Below are positions 8,112 to 16,084 of a stretch of DNA of 64,000 bases, one piece after another. The position numbers were made by a program, and so were the translations under genes. The DNA is from Neptunicoccus cionae (GTDB taxonomy: Bacteria; Pseudomonadota; Alphaproteobacteria; Rhodobacterales; Rhodobacteraceae). A model generated the notes under the pieces. The model made no database searches. It was not told the origin of the DNA and worked only from the letters and a program-made list of their open reading frames with translations. The stretch covers positions 1 to 64,000 of the forward strand of contig NZ_BMKA01000009.1 in NCBI RefSeq assembly GCF_014643735.1, in the 5' to 3' direction. Numbering within the stretch: the stretch's first letter is position 1; every line of letters starts with the position of its first letter.

Positions 8112-8528
8112 TCACAGGCAACTAAACGGCAGGGGGACGCCCAGGTTTACTTCATGGATTTCGTCACCGACAAACACCGCAACGGCGTCATGGGTCCGAA
8201 ATCCTGTTAGCAATGGTTCCCAAGCCCCGCCTTTGTTATCGGCTTTGGAAACTCGGCCATAGACCAAGGTGACTTGAATTGTGATCAGATCGGGAAAACG
8301 GAACGTCACAGGCACGTTCATTTCCAGTTCGGTACCGACGCCGACCATGACCGCGCTAGCCGTTGTTCCATAGACAGAATTAGGGTCGCAAATCAACGAC
8401 AGCGAAACGCTACCATCAAGTGCCTGATAAAGATCAACGCCGCGTTCCACGCTGTGTTCCCAGGCAGCGGCAGAGAGCGGAAGGAGGCCAAAAAGCGTGC
8501 CAAAAATCAGAGATTTACGGAAAAGCAT
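8112..8528 (-). CDS. Small exported protein of unknown function
   Basis: A 138-residue protein with a clear signal peptide (MLFRKSLIFGTLFGLLPLSAAA, cleavage likely after the AAA). The mature part is beta-rich, with a single pair of cysteines (SLICDPNS and the C-terminal FSCL) that could form a disulfide in the periplasm. AAGGA lies 11 bases before the ATG. Small secreted proteins of this kind are often found on alphaproteobacterial plasmids; no family is recognised. Confidence 0.65.
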   Translation of the reverse strand: MLFRKSLIFGTLFGLLPLSAAAWEHSVERGVDLYQALDGSVSLSLICDPNSVYGTTASAVMVGVGTELEMNVPVTFRFPDLITIQVTLVYGRVSKADNKGGAWEPLLTGFRTHDAVAVFVGDEIHEVNLGVPLPFSCL

Positions 8529-8606
8529 AGGCCGGGTCCTTTCTTGGGAGACAGCCTAGCAATTTTTCCGTCCGTTGACCAAGCTGATCATCCGCGATCG
8601 GCGGCT

Positions 8607-8759
8607 TTATTCGTACACCACATCCGTCTTGCATCCGTCCTTCCACATTGGCACCCGCTCACCCGTGTTCCATTCATAGAGCCAGCCCACCACTTCGCGC
8701 GTTTTTCTGTCCAAAATTCGTATTATTGGCTTCGCTTCGAGCCTCTTGTTGTGTGCCAT
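8607..8759 (-). CDS. Short conserved accessory protein (copy 1 of two)
   Basis: A 50-residue protein starting at 8759 behind AGAGGA. Its last 40 residues (RILD, REVVGWLY, NTG, VPMWKDG, DVxYE motifs) match the C-terminal 40 residues of the protein at 31022-31243 at about 31 of 40 positions. Conserved tryptophans, a glycine and a terminal YE suggest a small beta-rich fold. Two divergent copies on one element imply selection on the protein. The function is unknown. Confidence 0.7.
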   Translation of the reverse strand: MAHNKRLEAKPIIRILDRKTREVVGWLYEWNTGERVPMWKDGCKTDVVYE

Positions 8760-8882
8760 GGGTTTTCCTCTGTCTGCACTGAGAACAGCACTTCCCCTGC
8801 CCGAATTCCTTAATTGGAAAAGGGTAAGCGGCTGCTTACCCCTGAGTATGCGCGGAGCTTGAGAGGATGGGGGTGAAACCAA

Positions 8883-8935
8883 ATCGACGGGGTTGGTGCG
8901 GCCCGCAGCGCAAAGCGCGAGGACACGGCCCTGTC
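8883..8935. repeat. Stem-loop repeat, copy 2 (inverted)
   Basis: The reverse complement of 8883-8935 closely matches 6850-6900: shared blocks include CCGTGTCCTCGC and GCGGGCCGCACCAA. Like copy 1 it can fold on itself through its AGACAGG/CGACGGGG ends. It is non-coding. Confidence 0.65.
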
Positions 8936-9013
8936 TATTTTGTTTCAGGGGGAAGGAAGCCGAAACTCCTTCCCCCTTCAAAGGATTATTTGCGCGGCTT
9001 GCCGCGCCTTCTA

Positions 9014-9628
9014 TCAATACTTGCTGTTCAGTTCTTCAATGACTTCATCGAGGCACGACCAGAATAGTATTTCAAACTGTCCGCGCACCATCGCAGCGTC
9101 AGAGGACAATCGCAAAGGGTCCTGTTGATTACGTAGCCTGTCAATCATGGCAGCATCTATGCGTTTGCTGCTACGGTATCCCTCGCGCATGGGTCCACGC
9201 TCTGCTTCTGGTTTGTCGACAAACTCGGGCTTTGGATCGAAGCGTTCGATTGCTCGCCGTCCGGCGAGCGCAATGACATCCTTCTGAGCAAGTCCTTTGC
9301 CTTCGAGGTCTTCTAGCTTTTTGTGCTGTTCGACTTTTACAGCGGCGGTGAGTGTGATTTCTCGTTTGGAGCCGGGATGCTTTGCGGGCTCAGGCGCGTC
9401 AGTTTTCTCTGGTTCTGCCGACTTTGTCGGTTTAGCCTTTGGTTTCCGTGTCCTCGGGGCAGGTACCGTTTTTTCCGTTTGCTGGGCCGGTTCAGATTGA
9501 GGCTCGGGTGCAGCCTTTGGTTCTTGAACCTCTGGCGGCTTATTTGTTGGGAGCCTCGTGTATTCGGTGAAATCCGAAGTATATGACGGGTCTGAACCTG
9601 AGATTTTGGGTTTCTTCTTCCGTGCCAT
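9014..9628 (-). CDS. RHH-type centromere-binding protein, ParA partner (VirC2-like)
   Basis: A 204-residue protein encoded directly after the ParA gene with one-base overlap. The first 85 residues are a basic, proline/lysine/alanine-rich linker with no fold. Residues 89-130 look like a ribbon-helix-helix domain (REITLTAAVKVEQHKKLEDL then QKDVIALAGRRAIERF): a strand that would enter the DNA groove followed by two helices. The pairing of a ParA-like ATPase with an RHH protein is seen both in partition loci (delta/omega, ParG type) and in VirC1/VirC2 of Ti plasmids. The array of 7-bp repeats upstream of parA favours the partition role, since the omega RHH protein binds 7-bp repeats. Confidence 0.7.
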   Translation of the reverse strand: MARKKKPKISGSDPSYTSDFTEYTRLPTNKPPEVQEPKAAPEPQSEPAQQTEKTVPAPRTRKPKAKPTKSAEPEKTDAPEPAKHPGSKREITLTAAVKVEQHKKLEDLEGKGLAQKDVIALAGRRAIERFDPKPEFVDKPEAERGPMREGYRSSKRIDAAMIDRLRNQQDPLRLSSDAAMVRGQFEILFWSCLDEVIEELNSKY

Positions 9629-10341
9629 CAGCTGTCCCCTGTCAGCGCATCAAGAATGGAAGATGCTTCTTCAAGCGCTTCTTCAAAGTGCTTCGCATGA
9701 ACCCGCATCAACGGGTTTTTGCTTTCGCGGCGGGCTTGGGCAATGGAGTGAATGAAGCCATCGGCGGCAGCGTCCTTATGCTGTTTTCGCGCCATGAAGT
9801 AATCGTCCAAGACCGGAAAATTTTTCAGGGCTTTTCGCTCAACTTCTGTTTCGGCTTTGCTCTGTTTTGGAGGCACCGCCGACAGTACCACATGGAAACT
9901 TGGTAGTGCTTCGGGATCGTCGGCCCGCTCGCGTAGTCCAACATACCAGTTGAACGTGTCCGTTGTAATTTCCAGATCGTCATCACTTAGCATCATCGGA
10001 ACAACGATTGCGTCGCTTTCAGATGCCAGATCATCGGCCCAAGCACCAGCTGCGCCGATTGTGTCCACGAACACATAATCCGCTGTGTTGCTTTGGTAAG
10101 CTTCTTCGGCCTTTTGTTCCAGCTCACTGGCTTTTGTTAGCGGTTCTATTTTGAACAAGGGGTCATTCAGTTGGAGTTTGGTTGCCCATCTTACGAGTGC
10201 CTGCTGTGGGTCGGCGTCGAAAACAAGGCAGCGTTTGCCGCGTGACATGGCGGCGCTCACTAGCGCTCGGGTCAGCGTTGTTTTTCCAGCTCCACCTTTT
10301 CGGGTCATGACCGAAATGACCTTCATATTTTCGTTTGGCAT
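9628..10341 (-). CDS. parA: ParA/VirC1-like partition ATPase
   Basis: A 237-residue P-loop ATPase of the ParA/MinD family. VMTRKGGAGKTTL is the deviant Walker A with the signature lysine (KGGxGKT); CLVFDADPQQA is the A' motif; DYVFVDTIGAAG is Walker B. It is short and has no N-terminal DNA-binding domain, so it belongs to the small type Ib-like ParA class or VirC1 group. The start at 10341 is preferred (GAGGT eight bases upstream). It sits directly between the heptad array on one side and its RHH partner on the other, the usual parS-parA-parB order. Confidence 0.85.
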   Translation of the reverse strand: MPNENMKVISVMTRKGGAGKTTLTRALVSAAMSRGKRCLVFDADPQQALVRWATKLQLNDPLFKIEPLTKASELEQKAEEAYQSNTADYVFVDTIGAAGAWADDLASESDAIVVPMMLSDDDLEITTDTFNWYVGLRERADDPEALPSFHVVLSAVPPKQSKAETEVERKALKNFPVLDDYFMARKQHKDAAADGFIHSIAQARRESKNPLMRVHAKHFEEALEEASSILDALTGDS

Positions 10342-10360
10342 GTTTCTTGACCTCAATCGT

Positions 10361-10647
10361 GTTTCTTGTTTCGTGGATCATGTTTCGCGTGCTGTGTTAC
10401 GTGCCACATGTATCGTGTAGCATGTTGCTGGATAAGTGTTTCGTGTCAACTGTTACTTGTGGCGTGTTGCCTGTCGCATGTATCGTGTTGCGTGTATCAT
10501 ATATCGGTAAGCATGTTTCCTGTTTCCTGTTTCCTGTTTCCTGTTTCCTGTTACGAGTAGCAGGTATCGTGTTGATTGTTATTTGTAGCGTGTATCGGGC
10601 GGTGTGTGGCATGTATCGTGTTACGTGTTACGTGTGACGTGTTTCGT
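10361..10647. repeat. Array of 41 contiguous 7-bp repeats, consensus GTNNCNT (putative centromere)
   Basis: From 10361 to 10647 the sequence can be cut into 41 seven-base units without a single insertion or deletion. By eye, about 35 of 41 begin with GT, about 35 have C at position 5 and about 35 end in T; common forms are GTTTCGT, GTATCGT, GTTACGT and GTTTCCT (the last five times in tandem, 10515-10549). It is non-coding and starts 20 bases upstream of the parA start codon. Strict phase with degenerate content is what is expected of a binding array for a repeating protein filament such as an RHH centromere-binding protein. Confidence 0.85.
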
Positions 10648-10654
10648 GCTTCTA

Positions 10655-10911
10655 GACCCACGCAAAGCAGCCGGAATTCAAAGAACGAGGGTAGGGCAGG
10701 GGGTATAACATCGCGCCTGAGCCGCGGAGCGCCCCGTTAAGGCACCATTCTCTCTTGCCGAGGGGAGGGGGTGCGGAAGGAGCACGGAGGCCGCTCAGCG
10801 GCCATTATACAAGATCGGGCCGTCACCTTCGGTTTATGGCCGGTCTCGCTCCTGGCTCGACAACCTCACCCCGAGGGTTCGGTTTGCAGCGGAATACAAT
10901 TCACTTTTAGC
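10655..10911. other. Non-coding region upstream of the mobilisation operon, candidate oriT
   Basis: About 260 bases without a gene between the heptad array and the VirD1-like gene. It contains a short perfect hairpin GGCCGC-TCA-GCGGCC (10789-10803). MOBP relaxases of the VirD2 kind usually act at an oriT adjacent to their own operon, so this is the expected place; I do not see an unambiguous YATCCTG nick core (GCTCCTGGC near 10848-10856 is the closest). Confidence 0.4.
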
Positions 10912-10963
10912 GGCTTTGACAATATTATAGTGGTAGCCACATTATTATAATTGCGTCAAAGCC
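10912..10963. promoter_or_regulatory. AT-rich inverted motif, copy 2 (before mobilisation operon)
   Basis: GGCTTTGAC (10912-10920) and GTCAAAGCC (10955-10963) are perfect inverted arms. Inside them lie ACAATATTATAGTGG (from 10919) and, inverted, ATTATTATAATTG (10941-10953), the same motif pair found before ssb and before virB. TTGACA at 10916-10921 with CATTAT 18 bases later would make a good sigma-70 promoter reading into virD1-like, virD2-like and virD4. Confidence 0.65.
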
Positions 10964-11001
10964 TAAGTGATTGTATGAAGTTGGCAGGAAATAGGGAGTG
11001 T

Positions 11002-11586
11002 ATGTTCGCAATGGCTAAACGCCACCGCTTATCTGATTTGGAGCGATTGGAAATCGTCCGTGAATCGCGAAGAGGCGTCTCCGCTCAGGTACTTGGGAAG
11101 CGTTTCGACGTTACGCCGAGAACAATCCAGTACACAGTTCGCAAGGAACAGATGCGAAAACGCGACAGCGGCATTAGGACTGCACAAATCGGAACAACTG
11201 TAACACCAGAGGAATTGCGAACCTTTGAGGCGTTGCTTGGGCGGCATGGGGTCAACAGCCGATCCGACGGGATGCGGCGATTGATCCAAGCTGCAAATGG
11301 GATTCTCCAGCCGGACGAATACCTGACCGACGAGCTGAAGGGCTTTCGTGCGGCCCTTAATCGTGTCGGGAACAACGTCACGCAGATCGCCAAACGAATG
11401 AATGAGGCCAACAACAAGGGGATTAGGCCCCCCTTCGGGCAGGCAAGTTTGGCCCAGATGCGCAGCCTAACTGGGTTCGTCCTGGATTTTGCAGATCAAG
11501 TGGACCTTCTGGTTCGGCGGCGGACAGATAGGATCAACCTGTTGGTCAACGAGGCGTTGAAGGAGCTGGCCGATGGCGAAGAGTGA
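11002..11586 (+). CDS. virD1: VirD1/MobC-like relaxosome accessory protein
   Basis: A 194-residue protein. Its N-terminal 45 residues form a helix-turn-helix (DLERLEIVRESRRGVS then LGKRFDVTPRTIQYTVRKEQ); the C-terminal half resembles MobC/VirD1 relaxosome proteins (VTPEELRTFEALLGRHG, RSDGMRRLIQAANGI, FRAALNRVGNNVTQIAKRMN). Such proteins bind oriT and help the relaxase nick supercoiled DNA. The start at 11002 (AGGAA about 10 bases upstream) is preferred; 10975 and 11011 are also possible. The end overlaps the relaxase gene by 14 bases. The extra N-terminal HTH suggests it may also regulate its own operon. Confidence 0.78.
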   Translation: MFAMAKRHRLSDLERLEIVRESRRGVSAQVLGKRFDVTPRTIQYTVRKEQMRKRDSGIRTAQIGTTVTPEELRTFEALLGRHGVNSRSDGMRRLIQAANGILQPDEYLTDELKGFRAALNRVGNNVTQIAKRMNEANNKGIRPPFGQASLAQMRSLTGFVLDFADQVDLLVRRRTDRINLLVNEALKELADGEE

Positions 11587-13930
11587 TGCAGTTAGTGCTG
11601 TAACCGGCGAGATTTTCCGTGAGGGTTGGAGCCGCGTGCGCGGTTCGACGCAAGGGTTGGGCGAAAAGCGCAAGCAAATGACAAGGGCGGCAAAGGGCCA
11701 CCGAGCAGCGGTGTTCAAAGCCATTCGGTCTGGTGGCACCCACACTAAGGGCCAGCTTTCCAATCAGCTCGAATACCTCACGAGTAAATCATCCTTCATC
11801 GTCGATAGCCGCAGTGTTCTCGATGGAAAGAAGCAGTTGAGTGCAGACGAAATCAAGTCTGTTGTAGATCGCTTCTCGAGCCGTTGGGACGAAGGTTTCC
11901 GACCAAAGATGGGTCACACTACGCACATGCTCATGTCGTTTCCCGTTGGGACAAAGGGAGCAGACGTGCGTGACATAGCATCCGCCGTAGCCGAGCGGTT
12001 TTTTGCAAACGATGAACGGAATTTTGACTATTTGATAGCGGTTCACGAGGACAGGGCGCACCCTCATGCCCATATGGTGCTGAACCGGCGTTCCCAAGAA
12101 GGTGAATATTTCTATCTCGGTCGAGATCACCACTTCAACTATGACGACTTCCGAACCGCGATGGTCGAAGAAGCAGAAAAATTTGGGGTTCGTCTTGAGG
12201 CAACCCGGCGCATCGATCGCGGCGTTCTGACCTACGCACCCAAAGCGGAAGAGATTTACGCGGCCAAGGAAGAAGGTCGCGAACCCAAAGCCCGTGAAAG
12301 GGTCGGACGTGACCTGGACCGCGCGTTGGCGGAAATCGCAACCACGTCCAGGATTTACCGCTCGTTGGCCGCAGAGGCGTCAGCTGAGAACCGGGAAGAC
12401 ATATCAAACGCCTTGATCCTTGCCAGTGAAATGCTGGGGCAGGGCGGGCAACTTGAACAGAATGGAGAAGTTTACATGGAGACCCAAGAATCCTTTGACG
12501 ATCTGAGAAGTCGTTTTGCAGAGCGTGCAGAGAGGGTTGAACAGTTTGTCCGTGATGCACCGGATGCAATGAAGGCCAAGTATGAAAAGCAATTGGACGC
12601 GATCTATCGCAACGTCGCTCACATGCAGCCTGTTGGCGTCCGTTCTGCGACACTAAACGATGCGGCGTCAGATACGGGCGTCTATTCCGAGGCGAATATC
12701 AACAAAAACGCTGTTGCCTCCATGCGGGAGCCGGATACGCGAGCGCAAATCGAAACGGCTTTGCGTGGCACGGGCATTTCATCTTCGGCGGTAATCGCGC
12801 GGGTAGAGCAGGGGGCCAGCAATGCGTGGCTTGAGCAGCGGTGGATGGCCGACGACCTGTCAAAGATTGCAAAGAACGAAGGATTGAATCTTGAACGGAA
12901 AGAGGACTTGGCAATCGCGGCTGAAAAGCTGGATCAAGTACATGTCCAGTTGGGCCAGACTTTGGAACGGGTCGAGGTTCTGCGCGATGATGGCGTCATT
13001 GAAGTGGACGCCCTTGCAGATGTGGACGTGAACAGCCCCGAATACCAAGAGTTTCTTAGGGAAGAAGCAGAGCGGCAAGATAGCGTGGAACATGCTGCCG
13101 AAGACAACAGGCTTGTGGCAGGTATTGAGAGAGCCGAGCGCGAGGGCATTGCGATACAGGACCGCGAAGACGCGATTTCAGAGAGTGTTACAGCGGAAGT
13201 TGCCCGTTTACGTGGTCAAGGCTATTCAAATGCGCATATCGCTGAGCGTAGCTTTGACATTGAGGATGCAGTTACACGGCGCATCGACGACAACCCTGAA
13301 CTTGTGGGTGTTTCGCCGGACGATCGCCGCGCTTTTGAAGCCATGGAAGACCGGTTTGCCAAAACTGACTTCAACTATGGCTATTCCGACGACAGCGACG
13401 CCAGAGAGTACGGGCGTGAACAAGTCAAAGTTGCCAACGGTGATTTCAAGGCGTTTGCGGCGAAGTCTGCGACCCACGCGGCGCTTGCGTCGAGGGCATG
13501 GGATAGAGCCACAGATATTATTCGACCCCCAGAAGGATATGTGCGCGAGAGCGACCGCATAGTTGTCGAACAGCGCGTTGTGGCATCGCCGGAGATTGCC
13601 CGCGTGATCGAACATGAGCGCAACGACAAAATCAATTCACCATTCTCCGACGACCGCAGCCGTGAAATTTATCGTGGAGAGATCGAACGGGAACTTAACG
13701 ACGAACGACTTGAAGAATTGCGCAACGGTGACAGCGAAGCGCTTTCGGAGCTCATAGATAATAGGCTGGACCGTCTCTACGCCGCCAAAGCCTATCTGCA
13801 ATCAGATGAGGCGACCTCGAGTAGTGAAGCGACCCGCGAAGTCGTCTCGGAGATTGCCGAGGAAGAATATGATGCGCAGCGGTTGAAGCATGTCCACGCG
13901 AATTCCGAGAAAGGACAGACTCATGGATAA
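11573..13930 (+). CDS. virD2: VirD2-type conjugative relaxase (MOBP)
   Basis: A 785-residue relaxase. NQLEYLTSKS (Y68) carries the probable catalytic tyrosine that forms the covalent DNA link; HTTHMLMSFP (115-124) and HEDRAHPHAHMVLNR (158-172) are motif III, whose HPHAH histidines bind the metal. This arrangement matches the VirD2 branch of MOBP relaxases. The N-terminal 230 residues are the nicking domain; the remaining 550, with many E, R, A and D residues and probable coiled coils, are unlike VirD2 and much longer than its roughly 420 residues, so they may carry a transfer signal or an extra activity. It overlaps both neighbours, so the three genes form one operon. Confidence 0.9.
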   Translation: MAKSDAVSAVTGEIFREGWSRVRGSTQGLGEKRKQMTRAAKGHRAAVFKAIRSGGTHTKGQLSNQLEYLTSKSSFIVDSRSVLDGKKQLSADEIKSVVDRFSSRWDEGFRPKMGHTTHMLMSFPVGTKGADVRDIASAVAERFFANDERNFDYLIAVHEDRAHPHAHMVLNRRSQEGEYFYLGRDHHFNYDDFRTAMVEEAEKFGVRLEATRRIDRGVLTYAPKAEEIYAAKEEGREPKARERVGRDLDRALAEIATTSRIYRSLAAEASAENREDISNALILASEMLGQGGQLEQNGEVYMETQESFDDLRSRFAERAERVEQFVRDAPDAMKAKYEKQLDAIYRNVAHMQPVGVRSATLNDAASDTGVYSEANINKNAVASMREPDTRAQIETALRGTGISSSAVIARVEQGASNAWLEQRWMADDLSKIAKNEGLNLERKEDLAIAAEKLDQVHVQLGQTLERVEVLRDDGVIEVDALADVDVNSPEYQEFLREEAERQDSVEHAAEDNRLVAGIERAEREGIAIQDREDAISESVTAEVARLRGQGYSNAHIAERSFDIEDAVTRRIDDNPELVGVSPDDRRAFEAMEDRFAKTDFNYGYSDDSDAREYGREQVKVANGDFKAFAAKSATHAALASRAWDRATDIIRPPEGYVRESDRIVVEQRVVASPEIARVIEHERNDKINSPFSDDRSREIYRGEIERELNDERLEELRNGDSEALSELIDNRLDRLYAAKAYLQSDEATSSSEATREVVSEIAEEEYDAQRLKHVHANSEKGQTHG

Positions 13931-15989
13931 GGGCAAAATCGCGGTCGGGATTTTTCTTCTGACCATTTTGTCACTGATTTTCGGGTATGTCGTGGCGACA
14001 GCGTTCCTGACGTTCCGAGACTATGGCATACGGGCCGATCTGGACTTTTGGTTGTTGGCCCAAAACTACCTTGGGATGCGAACATATCGGCCAGAGGACT
14101 TTCGCCTGGTCAATTTGATCGTCGGCGGGTTCGGGCTTGCTGGTCTTCTTCTCAGCGCCGTGCTGTCAGGGAACGCGCTGACTAAGTTTGGCAGAACCCA
14201 ATGGCAAAAGCCTGCACACATGCGAAAGAACGGCTTTTTCAATACACCCGGCAGCGGGTTTATCCTGGGCAAGTTGGGTAAGCCAAAGAGTAACAAGGCG
14301 ATGATTAGCTCGAAAATCTATCCACATGCGTTGATCGTTGCGCCAACCGGTAGAGGTAAAACGACCGGCTTTGTTATTCCGAACCTGTTGACCTTCAAGG
14401 GGTCTGCCGTGGTGCTAGACGTCAAGGGTGAAAACTTCGAAGCGACCGCCCGTCATCGAGCGTCACAAGGTGACGAGATTTTCCGATTTGCACCAACCGA
14501 CTGGCATGACCGGCGTAGCCATCGGTATAACCCCTTGCTGCGCATCGCAGAACTTGAAGATTCAGATCGGCAGCAGATGGAATTGCAGTTGCTTGCATCG
14601 TTGTTTTTGCAGGCTGACAGCGACAGGGTACAGGGTCTCTTGAAAGGCGGTATTGATCTCTTTGTCGCTGCCGGTCTGTTGGCGTTCGAGCGCGGCCGGC
14701 CAACTCTGGGCGAGATTTACCAAATCAGCGCGAGCGGTGGCAACAAACAAAAAGAGTTCATGAAACGCCGAGATGAGGTGCAGAATCGTGCCGCGAAGCT
14801 GATCTTTGAGCGGCTGGCATCAACCAACAACGATACGCTGACTTCCTATGTGTCGTTGTTGATGACTTCCGGCCTCGATCAATGGAGCAATCCAGCGATC
14901 GACAAGGCCACGCAGGTTTCGGATTTCGATTTCAGAACCATCCGCAAGAAACCTTTTTCCGTTTTCCTTGTGGTCTCGCCCAACATGGTGAAGCCACTGG
15001 CGCCTCTGATCCGACTGTTTTTCTCTGACTTGATTTCATCTTTGCAGGACAAAGAACCTGGTCCGGACGAACCTTGGCCAGTCATGATCATGCTGGACGA
15101 GTTCAACCGTCTTGGAAAAATGCCGATTGTTACAGACAGCATTGAAACGCTGCGCTCATATAAAGCCCATCTGGCAATCGTCACCCAAACGATCCCGGCC
15201 CTAGATGAGATCTACGGCGAAAACACCCGCCGTGCCTTGCAGGGCAACGCAGGTGTGAAGCTGTATTTGACCCCATCTGATGAAAAGACAGTCGAAGAAC
15301 TGAGCAAAGCTGTTGGCAAGACCACCAAGCGGGTTGTCACACGGTCTCGCTCCATCGGGAGAAACCCATTTGAAGGCCGAAGCATGTCGGAACGAACGGA
15401 AGAAACGTCGTTGCTGCCGGAGGATGAAGCAAGGAGGTTGCCGCTCGATGATGTTATTATCGTTGTGGATGCACAAATGCCGATCCGGGCGAAGCGCATC
15501 AAGTATTATGACGATCCGTTTTTCAAGTTGATCAGCGAGGCGCAAACAGGTGGGCTGCCGTTTCCCGAAACGACACTCACGACTGATACAGCACCGGACG
15601 TGGCCGAGACTGGGCTAGAGGCTCCATCCGCGCCCGCTCCGATGCCCGAAGACGGGGCAGGGTCCGAGGTGGCGAAAAAGGCCGATAGGACCATCACAGA
15701 CAGGGATGCGTCCGTGGCCCTTACCAGCAACCAGCCTCATCGGGCTACGGTTAAAACCTCGGCGCGAAAGCGCAAGGCGAAGGCTGTTGTTCAGGTGACA
15801 CGTGACTTTGAGGACCGTCAAGGCAAGTTCAATTTATCTGTGCAACAGCGGCTCGATATTCCCGATCCGGCGGTTGTCTCAGATGCTGATCTTGGAGCGC
15901 TTGATGCGGCTACAAACGAGCTGGCCGAATTAGAGGCGGTAATTGTCGAAGAAGGGCAGGGGGTCCAGAAAACTTACGCTACAGCGTGA
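13923..15989 (+). CDS. virD4: VirD4/TraG-type coupling protein
   Basis: A 688-residue inner-membrane ATPase that delivers the relaxase-DNA complex to the secretion channel. Two N-terminal membrane segments (about 8-30 and 62-84), Walker A APTGRGKTT near 140-148, Walker B VMIMLDEFNRLG near 387-398, then a conserved VTQTIPALDEIYG. The ATG at 13923 overlaps the relaxase end by 8 bases. The C-terminal 140 residues are low-complexity (A, P, E, T) and probably a flexible substrate-binding tail. Confidence 0.93.
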   Translation: MDKGKIAVGIFLLTILSLIFGYVVATAFLTFRDYGIRADLDFWLLAQNYLGMRTYRPEDFRLVNLIVGGFGLAGLLLSAVLSGNALTKFGRTQWQKPAHMRKNGFFNTPGSGFILGKLGKPKSNKAMISSKIYPHALIVAPTGRGKTTGFVIPNLLTFKGSAVVLDVKGENFEATARHRASQGDEIFRFAPTDWHDRRSHRYNPLLRIAELEDSDRQQMELQLLASLFLQADSDRVQGLLKGGIDLFVAAGLLAFERGRPTLGEIYQISASGGNKQKEFMKRRDEVQNRAAKLIFERLASTNNDTLTSYVSLLMTSGLDQWSNPAIDKATQVSDFDFRTIRKKPFSVFLVVSPNMVKPLAPLIRLFFSDLISSLQDKEPGPDEPWPVMIMLDEFNRLGKMPIVTDSIETLRSYKAHLAIVTQTIPALDEIYGENTRRALQGNAGVKLYLTPSDEKTVEELSKAVGKTTKRVVTRSRSIGRNPFEGRSMSERTEETSLLPEDEARRLPLDDVIIVVDAQMPIRAKRIKYYDDPFFKLISEAQTGGLPFPETTLTTDTAPDVAETGLEAPSAPAPMPEDGAGSEVAKKADRTITDRDASVALTSNQPHRATVKTSARKRKAKAVVQVTRDFEDRQGKFNLSVQQRLDIPDPAVVSDADLGALDAATNELAELEAVIVEEGQGVQKTYATA

Positions 15990-16004
15990 GTATCCTCGAA
16001 AGAC

Positions 16005-16038
16005 AGAAGAAGGCCCGCTGATAGGCGTGCCTTTTCTT
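16005..16038 (+). terminator. Probable terminator after virD4
   Basis: AGAAGAAGGC (16005-16014) pairs imperfectly with GCCTTTTCTT (16029-16038) and is followed by a T-rich run (TGTTCTTC). It lies between the convergent virD4 and virB6 genes. Confidence 0.45.
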
Positions 16039-16084
16039 GTTCTTCAAAGGCAACGTGTAGATCAACTGGATGCTCCCGTATGGT

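Noticed and set aside
10515-10549. Five tandem GTTTCCT copies as an isolated microsatellite or CRISPR-like array
   Set aside because: They are part of the larger phased heptad array; unit length and absence of spacers rule out CRISPR.
10335-10637. Open frames on both strands giving Cys/Val/Ser-rich or Thr/Asn/Arg-rich proteins over the parA upstream region
   Set aside because: They arise from translating the 7-bp repeat array, which is open in several frames at once; no ribosome-binding site and periodic composition.
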